From positions 62,001-126,000 of the forward strand of contig CAVSZC010000005.1 of assembly GCA_963732365.1 (NCBI GenBank): DNA of 64,000 bases. Reading direction: 5' to 3'. This DNA comes from SR-FBR-E99 sp963732365 (GTDB lineage Bacteria > Bacteroidota > Bacteroidia > Bacteroidales > VadinHA17). Under the pieces are notes generated by a model. It was given only the letters and a program-made list of their open reading frames with translations, was not told where the DNA came from and ran no database searches. Shown one piece after another: positions 34,902 through 43,896 of the stretch. Positions within the stretch are counted from its first letter, which is position 1; each line of letters starts with the position of its first letter. The position numbers and the translations under genes were made by a program.

Positions 34902-35144
34902 ATGGCATTCTTGAAAATCCGCACTTCGACAGCAATTAATGTATTAATTATCATTGTGGGAGTGATAGTCAGTGGTTTTTTACTACTTTTTGGAATTGCG
35001 AACCTGATTAACCCAGATGTTCCAGAAGATTACCTGGATCAAAATACAAAAGTTTGTTTAGTATTCTGTAGTATCGGTTTGATTTTTCTTCTGCTGGCAA
35101 TAGCTGCCTTCCGTGGAATAATTTCAAAGAATAAAGGTGCTTAA
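34902..35144 (+). CDS. Two-helix small membrane protein
   Basis: 80 residues with two membrane helices (about 12-37 and 50-70) joined by a short loop NPDVPEDYLDQNT. Function unknown; the promoter in front supports it as a gene. Confidence 0.55.
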   Translation: MAFLKIRTSTAINVLIIIVGVIVSGFLLLFGIANLINPDVPEDYLDQNTKVCLVFCSIGLIFLLLAIAAFRGIISKNKGA

Positions 35145-35784
35145 AGAACAGTAAGGTAATTGCGATCGATGGTTATGAGCTTACTTGTCTTAGACCCCAA
35201 ATACCTGGATAATATTTGAACCAAAATAAGGTTTGATCAACTCTTGAAGTATGCCGTTAACTTCCTTCAATTGTTGTTCAAATTTGACTTTAAAATGTAG
35301 AACTCCTTCTGGAAGCTGGCGCCAAACAAAAACATTGAACTGCACAGTCTACAGTCAGCAATCTTCAGTCCTAAGTCTTCATTAATTATCAGTTGTCGGT
35401 CACACGACACCGAATGGCCTCTGTGCCCTTAGCGAGAACCGCAATACCGCATAACTGCAAAACCGCATGACCAGAGACACGATCTCCATGCTGGATGGGG
35501 TTTGGGTGAGCGTCAAGGGAGGATCGTCGGACTGAGCCAACCAGCCATAATTGGAAATGAACCGTCTGAATTAAGCACATATCAGACTTGTTTGATAGTA
35601 GGGATGTTAATTAATGTCACTCGGTATTTCACTTTGAAAAAAATTATACCTAAATATGATATTAATATGAAAGGGTATCTGCTACTTAATAAATTTTACA
35701 TAAATTAGACAGGAATAGCGGGAATAGAAACATTTAGTACCATTAAATAACCATATTGAAACTAACCCCTAATACCTGCCCCAT
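35145..35784. other. 640-bp gap with degraded T1 repeat
   Basis: Holds a left boundary (TTAGACCCCAAATACCTGG near 35193), a middle block at 35470-35560 (ACACGATCTCCATGCTGGA, GGATCGTCGGACTGAGCCAA), and a second short boundary CCCCTAATACCTGCCCCA just before the next start codon. No gene seen. Confidence 0.5.
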
Positions 35785-36465
35785 ATGAAAAAGAGTTTAT
35801 TAATTGATGTTTACTTATTAATTATAAGTGTCTTATTCGTCGTATTGGCCACAAGCTGTAAAAAAGACAGTGATGATGATTCAACTATAACTGACATTGA
35901 TGGCAATGTTTACAATACAGTTGCTATTGCCTCACAGGTCTGGCTTAAAGAAAACCTGAAGACGACCAAATTTAAAGATGGAGCAGCAATCCCCAATGTA
36001 ACAAGTGATTCAGAGTGGGGCAGCATCAACACTCCAGGTTTCTGTTGGTACGATAATGATCAGGCTGCAAATAAAAATAAATACGGCGCTTTATACAACT
36101 GGTACACCGTCAATACAGGAAAACTGTGCCCTGAAGGTTGGCATGTGCCAACTGATTCCGATTGGACAGAGCTAATCAACGAGTTGGGTGGAGAAATTGT
36201 AGCTGCCAACAAACTTAAAAGTACCACAGGTTGGTATGAAAATGGGAATGGCACGAACGAAAGCGGTTTTACTGGAGTTCCTGCAGGATACCGTTACTCG
36301 AATGCTGCATTCTGGGGAGTAACAAAAAACACACATTGGTGGACAGCAAACGAAGCTGATGGAACTAATGCAAATACGGTTGGACTTGAATATGATCCTG
36401 ACGAGATTTATAGGGATCCTGATGGCAAAACCCTCGGTTTTTCTGTTCGCTGTATCAAGAACTGA
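35785..36465 (+). CDS. Fib_succ_major lipoprotein (first of tandem pair)
   Basis: 226 residues: lipoprotein signal (VLATSC), then the Fibrobacter succinogenes major paralogous domain (PF09603): DIDGNVYNTVAI, WLKENLKTTKFKDG, CPEGWHVPTDSDW, then GFTGVPAGYR and GFSVRCIKN at the end. Beta-rich surface lipoprotein of unknown binding role. About 80 bp separate it from its paralogue 36546-37265, without an intervening composite repeat. Confidence 0.82.
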   Translation: MKKSLLIDVYLLIISVLFVVLATSCKKDSDDDSTITDIDGNVYNTVAIASQVWLKENLKTTKFKDGAAIPNVTSDSEWGSINTPGFCWYDNDQAANKNKYGALYNWYTVNTGKLCPEGWHVPTDSDWTELINELGGEIVAANKLKSTTGWYENGNGTNESGFTGVPAGYRYSNAAFWGVTKNTHWWTANEADGTNANTVGLEYDPDEIYRDPDGKTLGFSVRCIKN

Positions 36466-36545
36466 TTGTATATTTTAATACAGAGTTTAGTTGCATTAAT
36501 ACTATAGAAGATTAATCCTTAGCAAACCACCAATCCCAGATAATT

Positions 36546-37265
36546 ATGAAAAAGAAAGGCCTAATCGTAATTTACCTGACTTCCATATGTTTTTTTTATC
36601 TGATACTGGCAGTCAGCTGTAAAAAGGACAATGATGATACAACTGTTACTGACATTGATGGAAATGTTTACAATATCCTGACCATTGGAGGCAAAAGTTG
36701 GATGGCTGAGAACCTAAGAACTACAAAATTCAAGGATGGATCTGCGATAGCACTTGTATCGGATGGTGGCCAATGGTCAGCTCAAACCACTGCTGCATAC
36801 TGCTGGCCAGAGAATAATAATTCTAATAAACCCACATATGGTGGATTATACAATGGATATGCAGTTAAAGATTCCCGAGGATTATGCCCGACAGGATGGC
36901 ATGTTTCTACAGAGCCCGAATGGATTGCCCTGGAAGTAGAGCTGGGGTTACCTCAAACAGAGACCAGCACTACAGGCATACGGGCTGTAACCGAGAATGT
37001 GGGAGGTAAGTTAAAAGCTACTTCGCGATGGAATTCGCCAAATACAGGCGCTAATAACAGCTCTGGATTCTCCGCTATCGGAACAGGTTACCGCAGACCT
37101 GCAGGTGAATTTCCTCATTTTATGGAATGGACAGGTTACTTCACATCAACAACAAGCAGTGCGGGGAAACTATGGATGCGGTACATCGGGTATGATACTG
37201 GGGGCATTGAAAGAGAGGAGCGCGAAGTTCAGTACGGTTATTCTATTCGTTGCGTTAAAGACTAG
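36546..37265 (+). CDS. Fib_succ_major lipoprotein (second of tandem pair)
   Basis: 239 residues with the same domain order as the preceding gene (DIDGNVYNILTIGG, WMAENLRTTKFKDG, CPTGWHVSTEPEW, GYSIRCVKD) and a lipoprotein signal. Local duplication product; the pair form one island module with no repeat between them. Confidence 0.82.
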   Translation: MKKKGLIVIYLTSICFFYLILAVSCKKDNDDTTVTDIDGNVYNILTIGGKSWMAENLRTTKFKDGSAIALVSDGGQWSAQTTAAYCWPENNNSNKPTYGGLYNGYAVKDSRGLCPTGWHVSTEPEWIALEVELGLPQTETSTTGIRAVTENVGGKLKATSRWNSPNTGANNSSGFSAIGTGYRRPAGEFPHFMEWTGYFTSTTSSAGKLWMRYIGYDTGGIEREEREVQYGYSIRCVKD

Positions 37266-37334
37266 GTCGTGTCTTAGGCAGATTAAGCACGGGTCGTTTT
37301 CAGCGGTTCATTATAAGAGGCGCTTTAAACTAAC

Positions 37335-37545
37335 AGTCTTAACCCCAAAAATTGCTTGACATATTCTTAACCCCATCCCCAACCTCCCCCTTTCTCAGGT
37401 CATGATAAGGTATCAAATCTGACCCCAGAGAGACGATCTCAATGTTGGGTGGGGGATGGTGATCGTCGGTTTGTGTCAATTGGTGTGTGAAGAGATCACA
37501 GCCAGTCAAATTGACAGAAACTAAATTTGGTCAAGTCGCCTGGTT
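37335..37545. repeat. Composite island repeat (T1) next to the disrupted gene
   Basis: GTCTTAACCCCAAAAATTGC boundary, CATCCCCAACCTCCCC, TCTGACCCCAGAGAGACGATC and the CAATTGGTGTGTGAAG tail otherwise found only at 22256-22402. Confidence 0.6.
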
Positions 37546-37610
37546 TTTCAATCTGATTAATCACTTCTTTTCACGAGTAAATGTCAACATTGAAACGACA
37601 TTGTTATTTA

Positions 37611-39069
37611 GTCGACCCTTAGAAAGTAGCTATATTGTTGATAACTAAGTATATAAGTTAATATTAATATTTGTTGGATTGCAAGCTTTTCGATAGATTC
37701 GTGAAAAAGCTTGCAAAATGGTCGGTAAAACAGAAAGCAATCCTCAATTGAATGTTTTTCGCATTCCTCTGATCAGTGTGATAAATATGAAGCATGAGTT
37801 GGTAGAGTTGGCTCAGCGAATAAACTGGAAATCAATAGAAAAGGACTTTGGATCATATTACTCTGATATGGGTCGCCCAGCGGTACCAATACGCAAAATG
37901 GTTGGTAGCATGCTTCTAAAACAAATGTACAGTCAATCAGACGAAGCATTTGTTGATCGATGGATAGAGAATCCCTACTGGCAATACTTCTGCGGAGAGA
38001 CTTATTTTCAGTATGATAAGCCATTTGACCCGAGTGAGTTTGTCCATTTTCGCAAGCGCCTTGGGACAGACGGAGCCGAGAAGTTGTTAAAGCTCAGCAT
38101 CAGCCTGTTTGAAGCTGAGGAGATAGAAGAGAAAGAAGTACTCATCGATACCACAGTACAGGAGAAAAACATCACCTTTCCTACGGACACCAAGCTGCAT
38201 AAGAAGATCATCGAAGGCTGCTGGAAGATATCGGAAAAAGAGGACATAGAGCTAAGGCAGAGTTATAAGCGTACTCTCAGTCAGTTAATGATCGATCAGA
38301 GGTTCAGGGAGCATCCTCGCCGGCGGAAGAAGGCCATGGCAGCTGCACGCAAGATAAAGACGATAGCCGGTCGCCTGGTAAGGGATGTTGAACGCAGCCT
38401 GGATGAAAAGGAACGTCTTGAGGCATATGATGAGCAGCTGTGGTTATATTACCGGGTACTTGGCCAAAAGCGAGACAGCAAGGACAAGATATACAGTTTT
38501 CATGCACCGGAGGTAAGTTGTATCTCCAAGGGTAAGGAGCATAAGAAGTATGAGTTTGGCAACAAGAGCGGGTTCGTCATAACAAAGAAGAGCGGCATTA
38601 TCATCGGAGCAATGGCTTTTGAGGGTAATCCTTATGACGGGCACACACTTGAACCTCAATTGGATCAGGTATCAGATCTGCTGGGTAGATTACCGAAGCT
38701 TGCACTAGTTGACAGAGGTTATAAGGGCAGAAAAGAGATCCTTGGAGTAGAGATAAAAATACCAGGCTCGGGCAAAGGCCATACGGCATATGAAAAAATC
38801 AGGGACAGAGCCCGCTTTAGACGAAGGGCAGCTGTAGAACCAATAATCGGTCATCTCAAGAGTGATTACCGAATGCTAAGGAACTACCTCAAAGGTGTTG
38901 AAGGTGACATGATTAACACTATTATGGCAGCTGCATCCTTCAATATGATGAAAAAGCTGAGGCAAATCCGGAATAACATTTATTTTGTTTTAAATTGGCT
39001 TACCCGGAACTGGCCGGTAAAATATATGACTGCCAGGTATATTGAAAAACAAGACTTCTTAAGGTTCAA
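37611..39069. mobile_element. IS5-type insertion sequence
   Basis: 1459 bp. Imperfect terminal inverted repeats: left GTCGACCCTTAGAAAGT, right (minus) GTTGAACCTTAAGAAGT, 13 of 17 matching. Flanked by the target duplication TATTTA. Carries one transposase gene. Inserted into the DUF1579-like gene. Confidence 0.8.
37679..37716 (+). promoter_or_regulatory. Leader hairpin just before the transposase start
   Basis: Perfect 12-bp stem TTGCAAGCTTTT (37679-37690) / AAAAGCTTGCAA (37705-37716), ending 1 nt before ATG 37718. Such hairpins can block translation of transposase from read-through transcripts. Confidence 0.5.
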
Positions 39070-39085
39070 CTATTTACTGTGGTAG
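37718..39085 (+). CDS. IS5-family transposase
   Basis: 455 residues. DDE transposase with DTTVQEKNITFPTD (first catalytic Asp), LVDRGYKG (second), and EPIIGHLKSDYRM (catalytic Glu). All three acidic residues are present, so it may be active. The reading frame runs past the right inverted repeat and uses a stop codon 16 nt inside the host gene; the C-terminal residues after FNMMKKLRQ are thus partly target-derived. Confidence 0.88.
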   Translation: MVGKTESNPQLNVFRIPLISVINMKHELVELAQRINWKSIEKDFGSYYSDMGRPAVPIRKMVGSMLLKQMYSQSDEAFVDRWIENPYWQYFCGETYFQYDKPFDPSEFVHFRKRLGTDGAEKLLKLSISLFEAEEIEEKEVLIDTTVQEKNITFPTDTKLHKKIIEGCWKISEKEDIELRQSYKRTLSQLMIDQRFREHPRRRKKAMAAARKIKTIAGRLVRDVERSLDEKERLEAYDEQLWLYYRVLGQKRDSKDKIYSFHAPEVSCISKGKEHKKYEFGNKSGFVITKKSGIIIGAMAFEGNPYDGHTLEPQLDQVSDLLGRLPKLALVDRGYKGRKEILGVEIKIPGSGKGHTAYEKIRDRARFRRRAAVEPIIGHLKSDYRMLRNYLKGVEGDMINTIMAAASFNMMKKLRQIRNNIYFVLNWLTRNWPVKYMTARYIEKQDFLRFNYLLW

Positions 39086-39707
39086 TCATTATCATCAAAT
39101 CAGAAGATTTAAGTTCTATTTTCCATTTTAAAGGAGCATTTTCGGGATTGGACATATACTGATATTGAACTCCTTCAAATATGTTTTCCGAAGTAAACCA
39201 AAATACATTAAGCGCATGTCCAGGAGGGTCATAGACCTTCAAATGAATATATTTGTCATCTTTTTCATCATACCCAAAAAGTCCCTTTATTTTTAAAAAC
39301 CCTTTACCTTTGGTAATAAATTCCATATAATCCTCTATTCCAGTTCCGAAAGGTTTAGCCTCAAAATAAACAGTTGTGTCTTTGCCCATTTCAGCCGTCC
39401 AACTGCCCAGAACCTGTTTCATTAACTCCACTTGGTTTAGTGTTGTTTGCGTAGTTTGTGCCTGTATTCCATTAGTGCAAAGTAACACGAATACAGCAAT
39501 CATTGCGGTAAAACATAACTTTTTCACTTGATTGTGGTTTGATTCCATCAAATCCATTGGCAAAAAATTTAAACGGACTTTTTGAGTCATTAACTGATTA
39601 ATGTTGAAAAACAAATGGTAGAATCCAAAATAATGGAAACCTTTTTTGTTTATCAGTGGTCTGTTGGAAAGAAGTTTAGCTACCTTAAATATAACTTTGA
39701 TAAACTA

Positions 39708-40652
39708 TTAATGATCAGTATTTTTCAGTCTTAAATACCTGACAGCGTTATTATATAGGATATCTTGCTTTTGTCCTTCTGTAAGGAATTCAGAATTATT
39801 AATATAATCTATTGAAAGGCCTATGGCACCTGGCCATGTCATTTCATCTGATCCAAACATAATTCGATCAGCAAATCCATATCGGACCGCCTTAATAAGA
39901 AAGTCCTTTAAGGACTCTCTGGTATAATCGCAATACCATGCAAGGCAGGAAATATCAACATAAACATTTGGAAACATAAACATAAGACCAAATGTTTCTT
40001 CTTGGTATATTGGAAGTCCTGCATGATGAATGCTTAATCTAAGTTGGGGGAATTTTATTAGAACCTCCTGCATTAATAAGGGATTTGAAAACTCCAATTT
40101 CATATTAGGATAATTTGTCAACTGAGAGCCAGGAGGCCCAGGAGCAAAATGAAGTCCTATCGGTAAATCATTATCTTGCGCAATTCTGTATAATGTATCC
40201 ATTACAGGATCATTGGGAGCAATTCCCGTATAGAAATTAGCTACTTCTCCTATTCCTTGCACCTCGCCATTTTTTATCTTCATTTTGAGCTTGCTTATAA
40301 ACTCATGGTCACCAAGTAATTCTTTGGTTGGCCACACTTCATATGATGGAAGGAATTTGCCAGGATAAAGATTATTGATCATCTCTAATGATTCAAAATC
40401 GCCACTTGCATAAGTAAGCAGAATATTATGCTTTTCAATCTGTTCAAGAACAGCTTCTATATGTTCGATATTAGTCTTGGGAGATAACAGGATAGTATCT
40501 TTAAGCACATAATCACTACCACCCCAATAACTTTGAACAGAATAAACATGGAGATGCATATCAATTATTGGTGGGGTATGAAAAGCGGCCTGCCCAAAAG
40601 CCTGGGCTATTACCACTATAGAAAGCATTAAATAAAGAACTCTAGCTTTCAT
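39708..40652 (-). CDS. Secreted amidohydrolase-family (TIM-barrel) protein
   Basis: 314 residues with a signal peptide ending near FGQA. Metal-dependent hydrolase pattern of the amidohydrolase_2 group: DMHLH (32-36), GLHFAPG near 166, SIHHAG near 207, FGSDE near 273. Metal-binding His and Asp are in place. Substrate unknown; periplasmic. Confidence 0.78.
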   Translation of the reverse strand: MKARVLYLMLSIVVIAQAFGQAAFHTPPIIDMHLHVYSVQSYWGGSDYVLKDTILLSPKTNIEHIEAVLEQIEKHNILLTYASGDFESLEMINNLYPGKFLPSYEVWPTKELLGDHEFISKLKMKIKNGEVQGIGEVANFYTGIAPNDPVMDTLYRIAQDNDLPIGLHFAPGPPGSQLTNYPNMKLEFSNPLLMQEVLIKFPQLRLSIHHAGLPIYQEETFGLMFMFPNVYVDISCLAWYCDYTRESLKDFLIKAVRYGFADRIMFGSDEMTWPGAIGLSIDYINNSEFLTEGQKQDILYNNAVRYLRLKNTDH

Positions 40653-40681
40653 GATATTTTCTTTTGGCTGTAATGGTTACA

Positions 40682-40713
40682 CAAATTTACTCCTGGTCAA
40701 TATCAAAGTCAAA
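40682..40713 (-). promoter_or_regulatory. Promoter of the amidohydrolase gene
   Basis: Minus strand TTTGACTT (40706-40713), 20 bp, perfect TAAATTTG (40682-40689). Confidence 0.62.
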
Positions 40714-40721
40714 TAAATGTC

Positions 40722-40885
40722 TCTTACCACCCCAAATTCCTGGATATAATCTTCAAACCATCCCCAACCTCCCCTCAGATCAGGTCAGGTTAAGGTATCA
40801 AATCTGACCCCAGAGACACGACCTCCCAGTTGGAAGGGGTCAGGCAAGGGTCGGGGGAGGATCGTCGGTCTGGACCAAACATGCT
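40722..40885. repeat. Composite island repeat (T1), no right hairpin
   Basis: CCCCAAATTCCTGG boundary, CATCCCCAACCTCCCC, CTGACCCCAGAGACACGACC, GGTCGGGGGAGGATCGTCGG. Confidence 0.62.
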
Positions 40886-40917
40886 TCACCACCAAGCCTT
40901 TAACACTCTCAATCTCC

Positions 40918-41244
40918 TTAAATCCTCTTTCGGTTCAATAATAGATACCCGCAACCGATAATTACAATCAAACCTATCAGCTTAAATAAAGCTAACAATG
41001 ACATTAGTTCGGGAATTCCGAATTTTATTATTGAAAGTGTCATCCCTATCAGGGGTATAATTAGCCCCATATATAAGGGGTAAATTTTCCTGTTGAAAAG
41101 CAAAATGCCGATAATAGCGTAAATTATTCCGAAAATCAGCAGGCCAATACTTTCTGGCTCATTATGGGTCTTAATGAACAAGACGACATGTAAAATTCCT
41201 GTAATCAAAAGGAGGATTCCTGAAAGAAGGCGGATTGGTTTCAT
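40918..41244 (-). CDS. Small integral membrane protein (copy 2)
   Basis: 108 residues, four helices, closely related to 24548-24874 (shared NRK-YPLYxGLIIPLIGMT and the GIPELMSLLALFKLIG stretch). Function unknown. The shared promoter region shows that gene and promoter were copied together. Confidence 0.7.
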   Translation of the reverse strand: MKPIRLLSGILLLITGILHVVLFIKTHNEPESIGLLIFGIIYAIIGILLFNRKIYPLYMGLIIPLIGMTLSIIKFGIPELMSLLALFKLIGLIVIIGCGYLLLNRKRI

Positions 41245-41276
41245 CTTTTAATAGTTTATGTGATTGGAACTGATTC

Positions 41277-41308
41277 CCAATTTACTTCATTTAACAGGCC
41301 AAGTCAAG
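41277..41308 (-). promoter_or_regulatory. Promoter of membrane protein copy 2
   Basis: Minus strand CTTGACTT (41301-41308), 20 bp, TAAATTGG (41277-41284). Confidence 0.52.
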
Positions 41309-41344
41309 TCTTCCAATGAAATCATCCATCAAGAAAATATTCCG

Positions 41345-41405
41345 AATTTATAACTACCAGTAAAATCCGTCCTTCTTCAACCACTTCAGAGGGAGGTCTG
41401 GAAAC
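41345..41405. repeat. T1 right-end hairpin only
   Basis: CCGTCCTTCTTCAACCACTT then AGAGGGAGGTCTGGAAAC; degenerate stem. Sits between two divergent genes. Confidence 0.45.
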
Positions 41406-41420
41406 ATAAGCTATAGATTT

Positions 41421-41452
41421 ATTGACTTCAACCTTTTACTGGTGTAAATTTG
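41421..41452 (+). promoter_or_regulatory. Promoter of the acetoacetate-decarboxylase-like gene
   Basis: ATTGACTT (41421-41428), 20 bp, perfect TAAATTTG (41445-41452). Confidence 0.62.
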
Positions 41453-41534
41453 TAATCAGATTGATAACATCTTAAATATTTTAGCTCTTTGAATCAGAAT
41501 ATTTTATGAACATCAAATCATCAAAGAAATATAC

Positions 41535-42299
41535 ATGCAGAAGTCAGACTTCTTTGAAGGAATCACACAAGCACCAGTAAAGGTTGGGAATTACGACATT
41601 CGTGTCCCGATATTTTATCAGGACATAACCAGCATGGGTGTGTTTCTGCTTGCTCCGCTAGATAAGGTAAAAACCGTTTTACCTTCCAAAAGAATGAATC
41701 CGTTTCGGGTCACCCCCTGGCATTGTTTAGTCACAATAACTGCTTCTGAATACAAGGAAACGGATCTTGGGCCGTACAATGCAGTATCAATCGGAGTACC
41801 CTTTTATCTGGATAGGATATCTCCTTTATTGACAGGTATTTTACACAAACCCCCAGAAGTACCGATGATTTATGTTCTTTATCTTCCTGTTACAACTGAA
41901 AAAGCGCGTAAAACAGGATTTGAGATCGCCAGTTATCCAGAATTCCTGGCTGAAATCAGTTTTGAAAACGGAGATCAATGGACTAGTTGTAAAGTGGACT
42001 CTGAAAACAAAAATATTTTAACCCTGTCAGGACGGAAAATAAATCTTAAACCCTCCGTAAGTGAGCGCGTGTACCCAATTACCTTACAACAGGATCGTGG
42101 TTTAGTCAGATCAGAATTCAACTTTAGTGAGTGTAAGTCTGGAATTTCCACCAAGCAACCGGATGTACGGTTGGAATTTGGGATTCATCCAATTGGTGTA
42201 AAGCTTAAAGAATTGAATTTAGGTAAAGTTCTGAGATACCAGTACTGGTCGAAACAACAAGCTATTCTAACGATGGCCTGTGAAAGCTATGCGATCTAA
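41535..42299 (+). CDS. Acetoacetate decarboxylase-like protein lacking the lysine pair
   Basis: 254 residues with the ADC-family pattern (YKETDLGPYNAVSIGVPF near 77, then EIASYPEFLAEISF near 137). In true acetoacetate decarboxylases the YPKK block gives the Schiff-base Lys; here it reads YPEF, so no Lys is available and the protein is unlikely to decarboxylate by the usual route. ADC-fold proteins of other function are known. Own promoter, no operon partner. Confidence 0.72.
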   Translation: MQKSDFFEGITQAPVKVGNYDIRVPIFYQDITSMGVFLLAPLDKVKTVLPSKRMNPFRVTPWHCLVTITASEYKETDLGPYNAVSIGVPFYLDRISPLLTGILHKPPEVPMIYVLYLPVTTEKARKTGFEIASYPEFLAEISFENGDQWTSCKVDSENKNILTLSGRKINLKPSVSERVYPITLQQDRGLVRSEFNFSECKSGISTKQPDVRLEFGIHPIGVKLKELNLGKVLRYQYWSKQQAILTMACESYAI

Positions 42300-42330
42300 A
42301 AGCCTGTAAAATTTAAACCTGGATTACTTT

Positions 42331-42545
42331 GTCTCAGCCCCCCAAGATATCTGGACCTAATCTTCAAACCATTCTTTACCTCCCCTTTCCCAGGTCAACT
42401 AAAGGTATCAAAACTGACCCCAGAGACACGATCTCCATGTTGGATGGGGTCTGGTGATGGTCGTAGGAAGATCGACGGTCTGGGCCAAACAGAATGCGAA
42501 AAGTCCTGTGTCTGTCCAAACGGTTTAAATTTCCACAGAATCCGT
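42331..42545. repeat. Composite island repeat (T1)
   Basis: CCCCCCAAGATATCTGGACC boundary, CTGACCCCAGAGACACGATC, GATCGACGGTCTGGGCCAAA, then TCTGTCCAAACGGTTTAAAT; the right hairpin is degraded. Confidence 0.6.
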
Positions 42546-42626
42546 CAAAAAGATGGGAAAGTCATTTTAGCGGTCTTTTGGGGTATCCAGACTGATTGAA
42601 GAACTCTTTACATATAAAGTATTTAT

Positions 42627-43685
42627 CTACTTTTTTATCCATGAATTTATTCCTGAATCGAATATCCATAATTCTCCATATAACTTGTTTGAGTACAGAG
42701 TCCCAAGCTCCCCTCCGAACAAGAAAATTGAATTCCTTTTTACATCGTATGCCATATTATGGTCTGCCATAGGGGGAGGAGAAACATCAGGAGATAATCG
42801 GTTCCACTTGTTCTTATTTAGATTATATGACCATGTTTCATTAGTTAGAGTCCCTTTATAAACAGACTCAAGTATCGCACCTCCAAACAAGATATTGTCT
42901 TTAGAATTAATTCTATTTACCATGACTGAGTATGTTAAAGGTTTTTCAGGACCTCCAATATTTTCTTGCGATTCCCAGGTATCCTTATTAAAATCGTAAA
43001 TCCATATACTACTATCAGTAATTGGATCCTTTTTTCGTCCGCCCCATAAAATTACCTTATCATTTTCTACATCATAAGTCATTGCAAAATACATCCTTGC
43101 TGAAGGTGAAAGTATCGGGCTCATTTTAGTCCATTCATTGGCATTAAAATCATATGACCAGGTATCAGCGAAAACTGTATCATCAATACTCCTGCCTCCA
43201 AATCCTCCGAACATTATTATTCTATCTGACTCTTTGTCATAGGCCATTCCTTGTCCCGCCCTACCAGAAGGAGATGTCAGCGGATGCGTGTTTTTCCATA
43301 GATTTTTTTCAAAATTATAAGCCCAGGTACTGCCATTATGGTCAACAGCTATAAATTGATCAGATTCCTGATCATACGCCATCGTTGTAATTACGCTTTT
43401 ACCATCATCTGAAACAGCCTCACATATTCCAACATATTCCCATTGCTCAGTGCTCGGATCATATTTCCAGATATCACGAAGATCTCCAATCCAGCCTCGT
43501 TTGGTTAATCCAGCAAAAACAAGAATATTTTCAGTTTTATTATGATATACAAGGCTGTGATAAATTCGGGCCTCTGGCACAGCTCCAGGTTCCCTTTGGC
43601 TGGGTTTATTATTCTGAGCTTGTAGGCCATTTGACAACAGCAACAAGAATGTTAAAATCATTGGTATTGTACAAGTTATTTTCAT
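42627..43685 (-). CDS. Secreted kelch-repeat protein
   Basis: 352 residues: signal peptide to LQAQ, then kelch repeats with the pattern DVENDKVILWGG / KRNSIFLFGG and DTWSYDFNANEW. Five to six blades of a beta-propeller. More distantly related to the 333-residue kelch pair. Secreted; ligand unknown. Confidence 0.78.
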   Translation of the reverse strand: MKITCTIPMILTFLLLLSNGLQAQNNKPSQREPGAVPEARIYHSLVYHNKTENILVFAGLTKRGWIGDLRDIWKYDPSTEQWEYVGICEAVSDDGKSVITTMAYDQESDQFIAVDHNGSTWAYNFEKNLWKNTHPLTSPSGRAGQGMAYDKESDRIIMFGGFGGRSIDDTVFADTWSYDFNANEWTKMSPILSPSARMYFAMTYDVENDKVILWGGRKKDPITDSSIWIYDFNKDTWESQENIGGPEKPLTYSVMVNRINSKDNILFGGAILESVYKGTLTNETWSYNLNKNKWNRLSPDVSPPPMADHNMAYDVKRNSIFLFGGELGTLYSNKLYGELWIFDSGINSWIKK

Positions 43686-43794
43686 ATGATTGGGATTTAT
43701 CTAATGGCGTAGAAACAACTTTAAGTCAATAAATTGATGGAAGTTACATCAATTCAATCCCAAACCCAAATAATTCTTAGCTGTCAACCAATTA

Positions 43795-43870
43795 TTGTTT
43801 CTTCAAAATCCGTTCTTCCTTGACCACTTCAAAAGAAGGTCTGAAAAGACTTAACATACATAACCAAAAA
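43795..43870. repeat. T1 right end, duplicated with the kelch module
   Basis: Hairpin CTTCCTTGACC/AAAAGAAGG then GGTCTGAAAAGACTTAACAT, identical from there on with 23258-23310. It marks the left boundary of the duplicated kelch module. Confidence 0.6.
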
Positions 43871-43896
43871 ACGAAGATTTAACATTTTCTGGCAGG

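Larger units (their letters stand above)
37561..39528 (-). pseudogene. DUF1579-like secreted protein gene, split by an insertion sequence
   Basis: The N-terminal part reads on the minus strand from about 39528 (GTG start aligned to the paralogue's start; ATGs further up to 39614 also exist) to MIMTTTVNS, and the C-terminal part (ending VVSMLTFTREKK, stop 37561-37563) lies on the far side of the element 37611-39069. Rejoined, they match 22412-22915 along its length. The 6-bp target TATTTA is on both sides (37605-37610 and 39070-39075). Confidence 0.82.
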
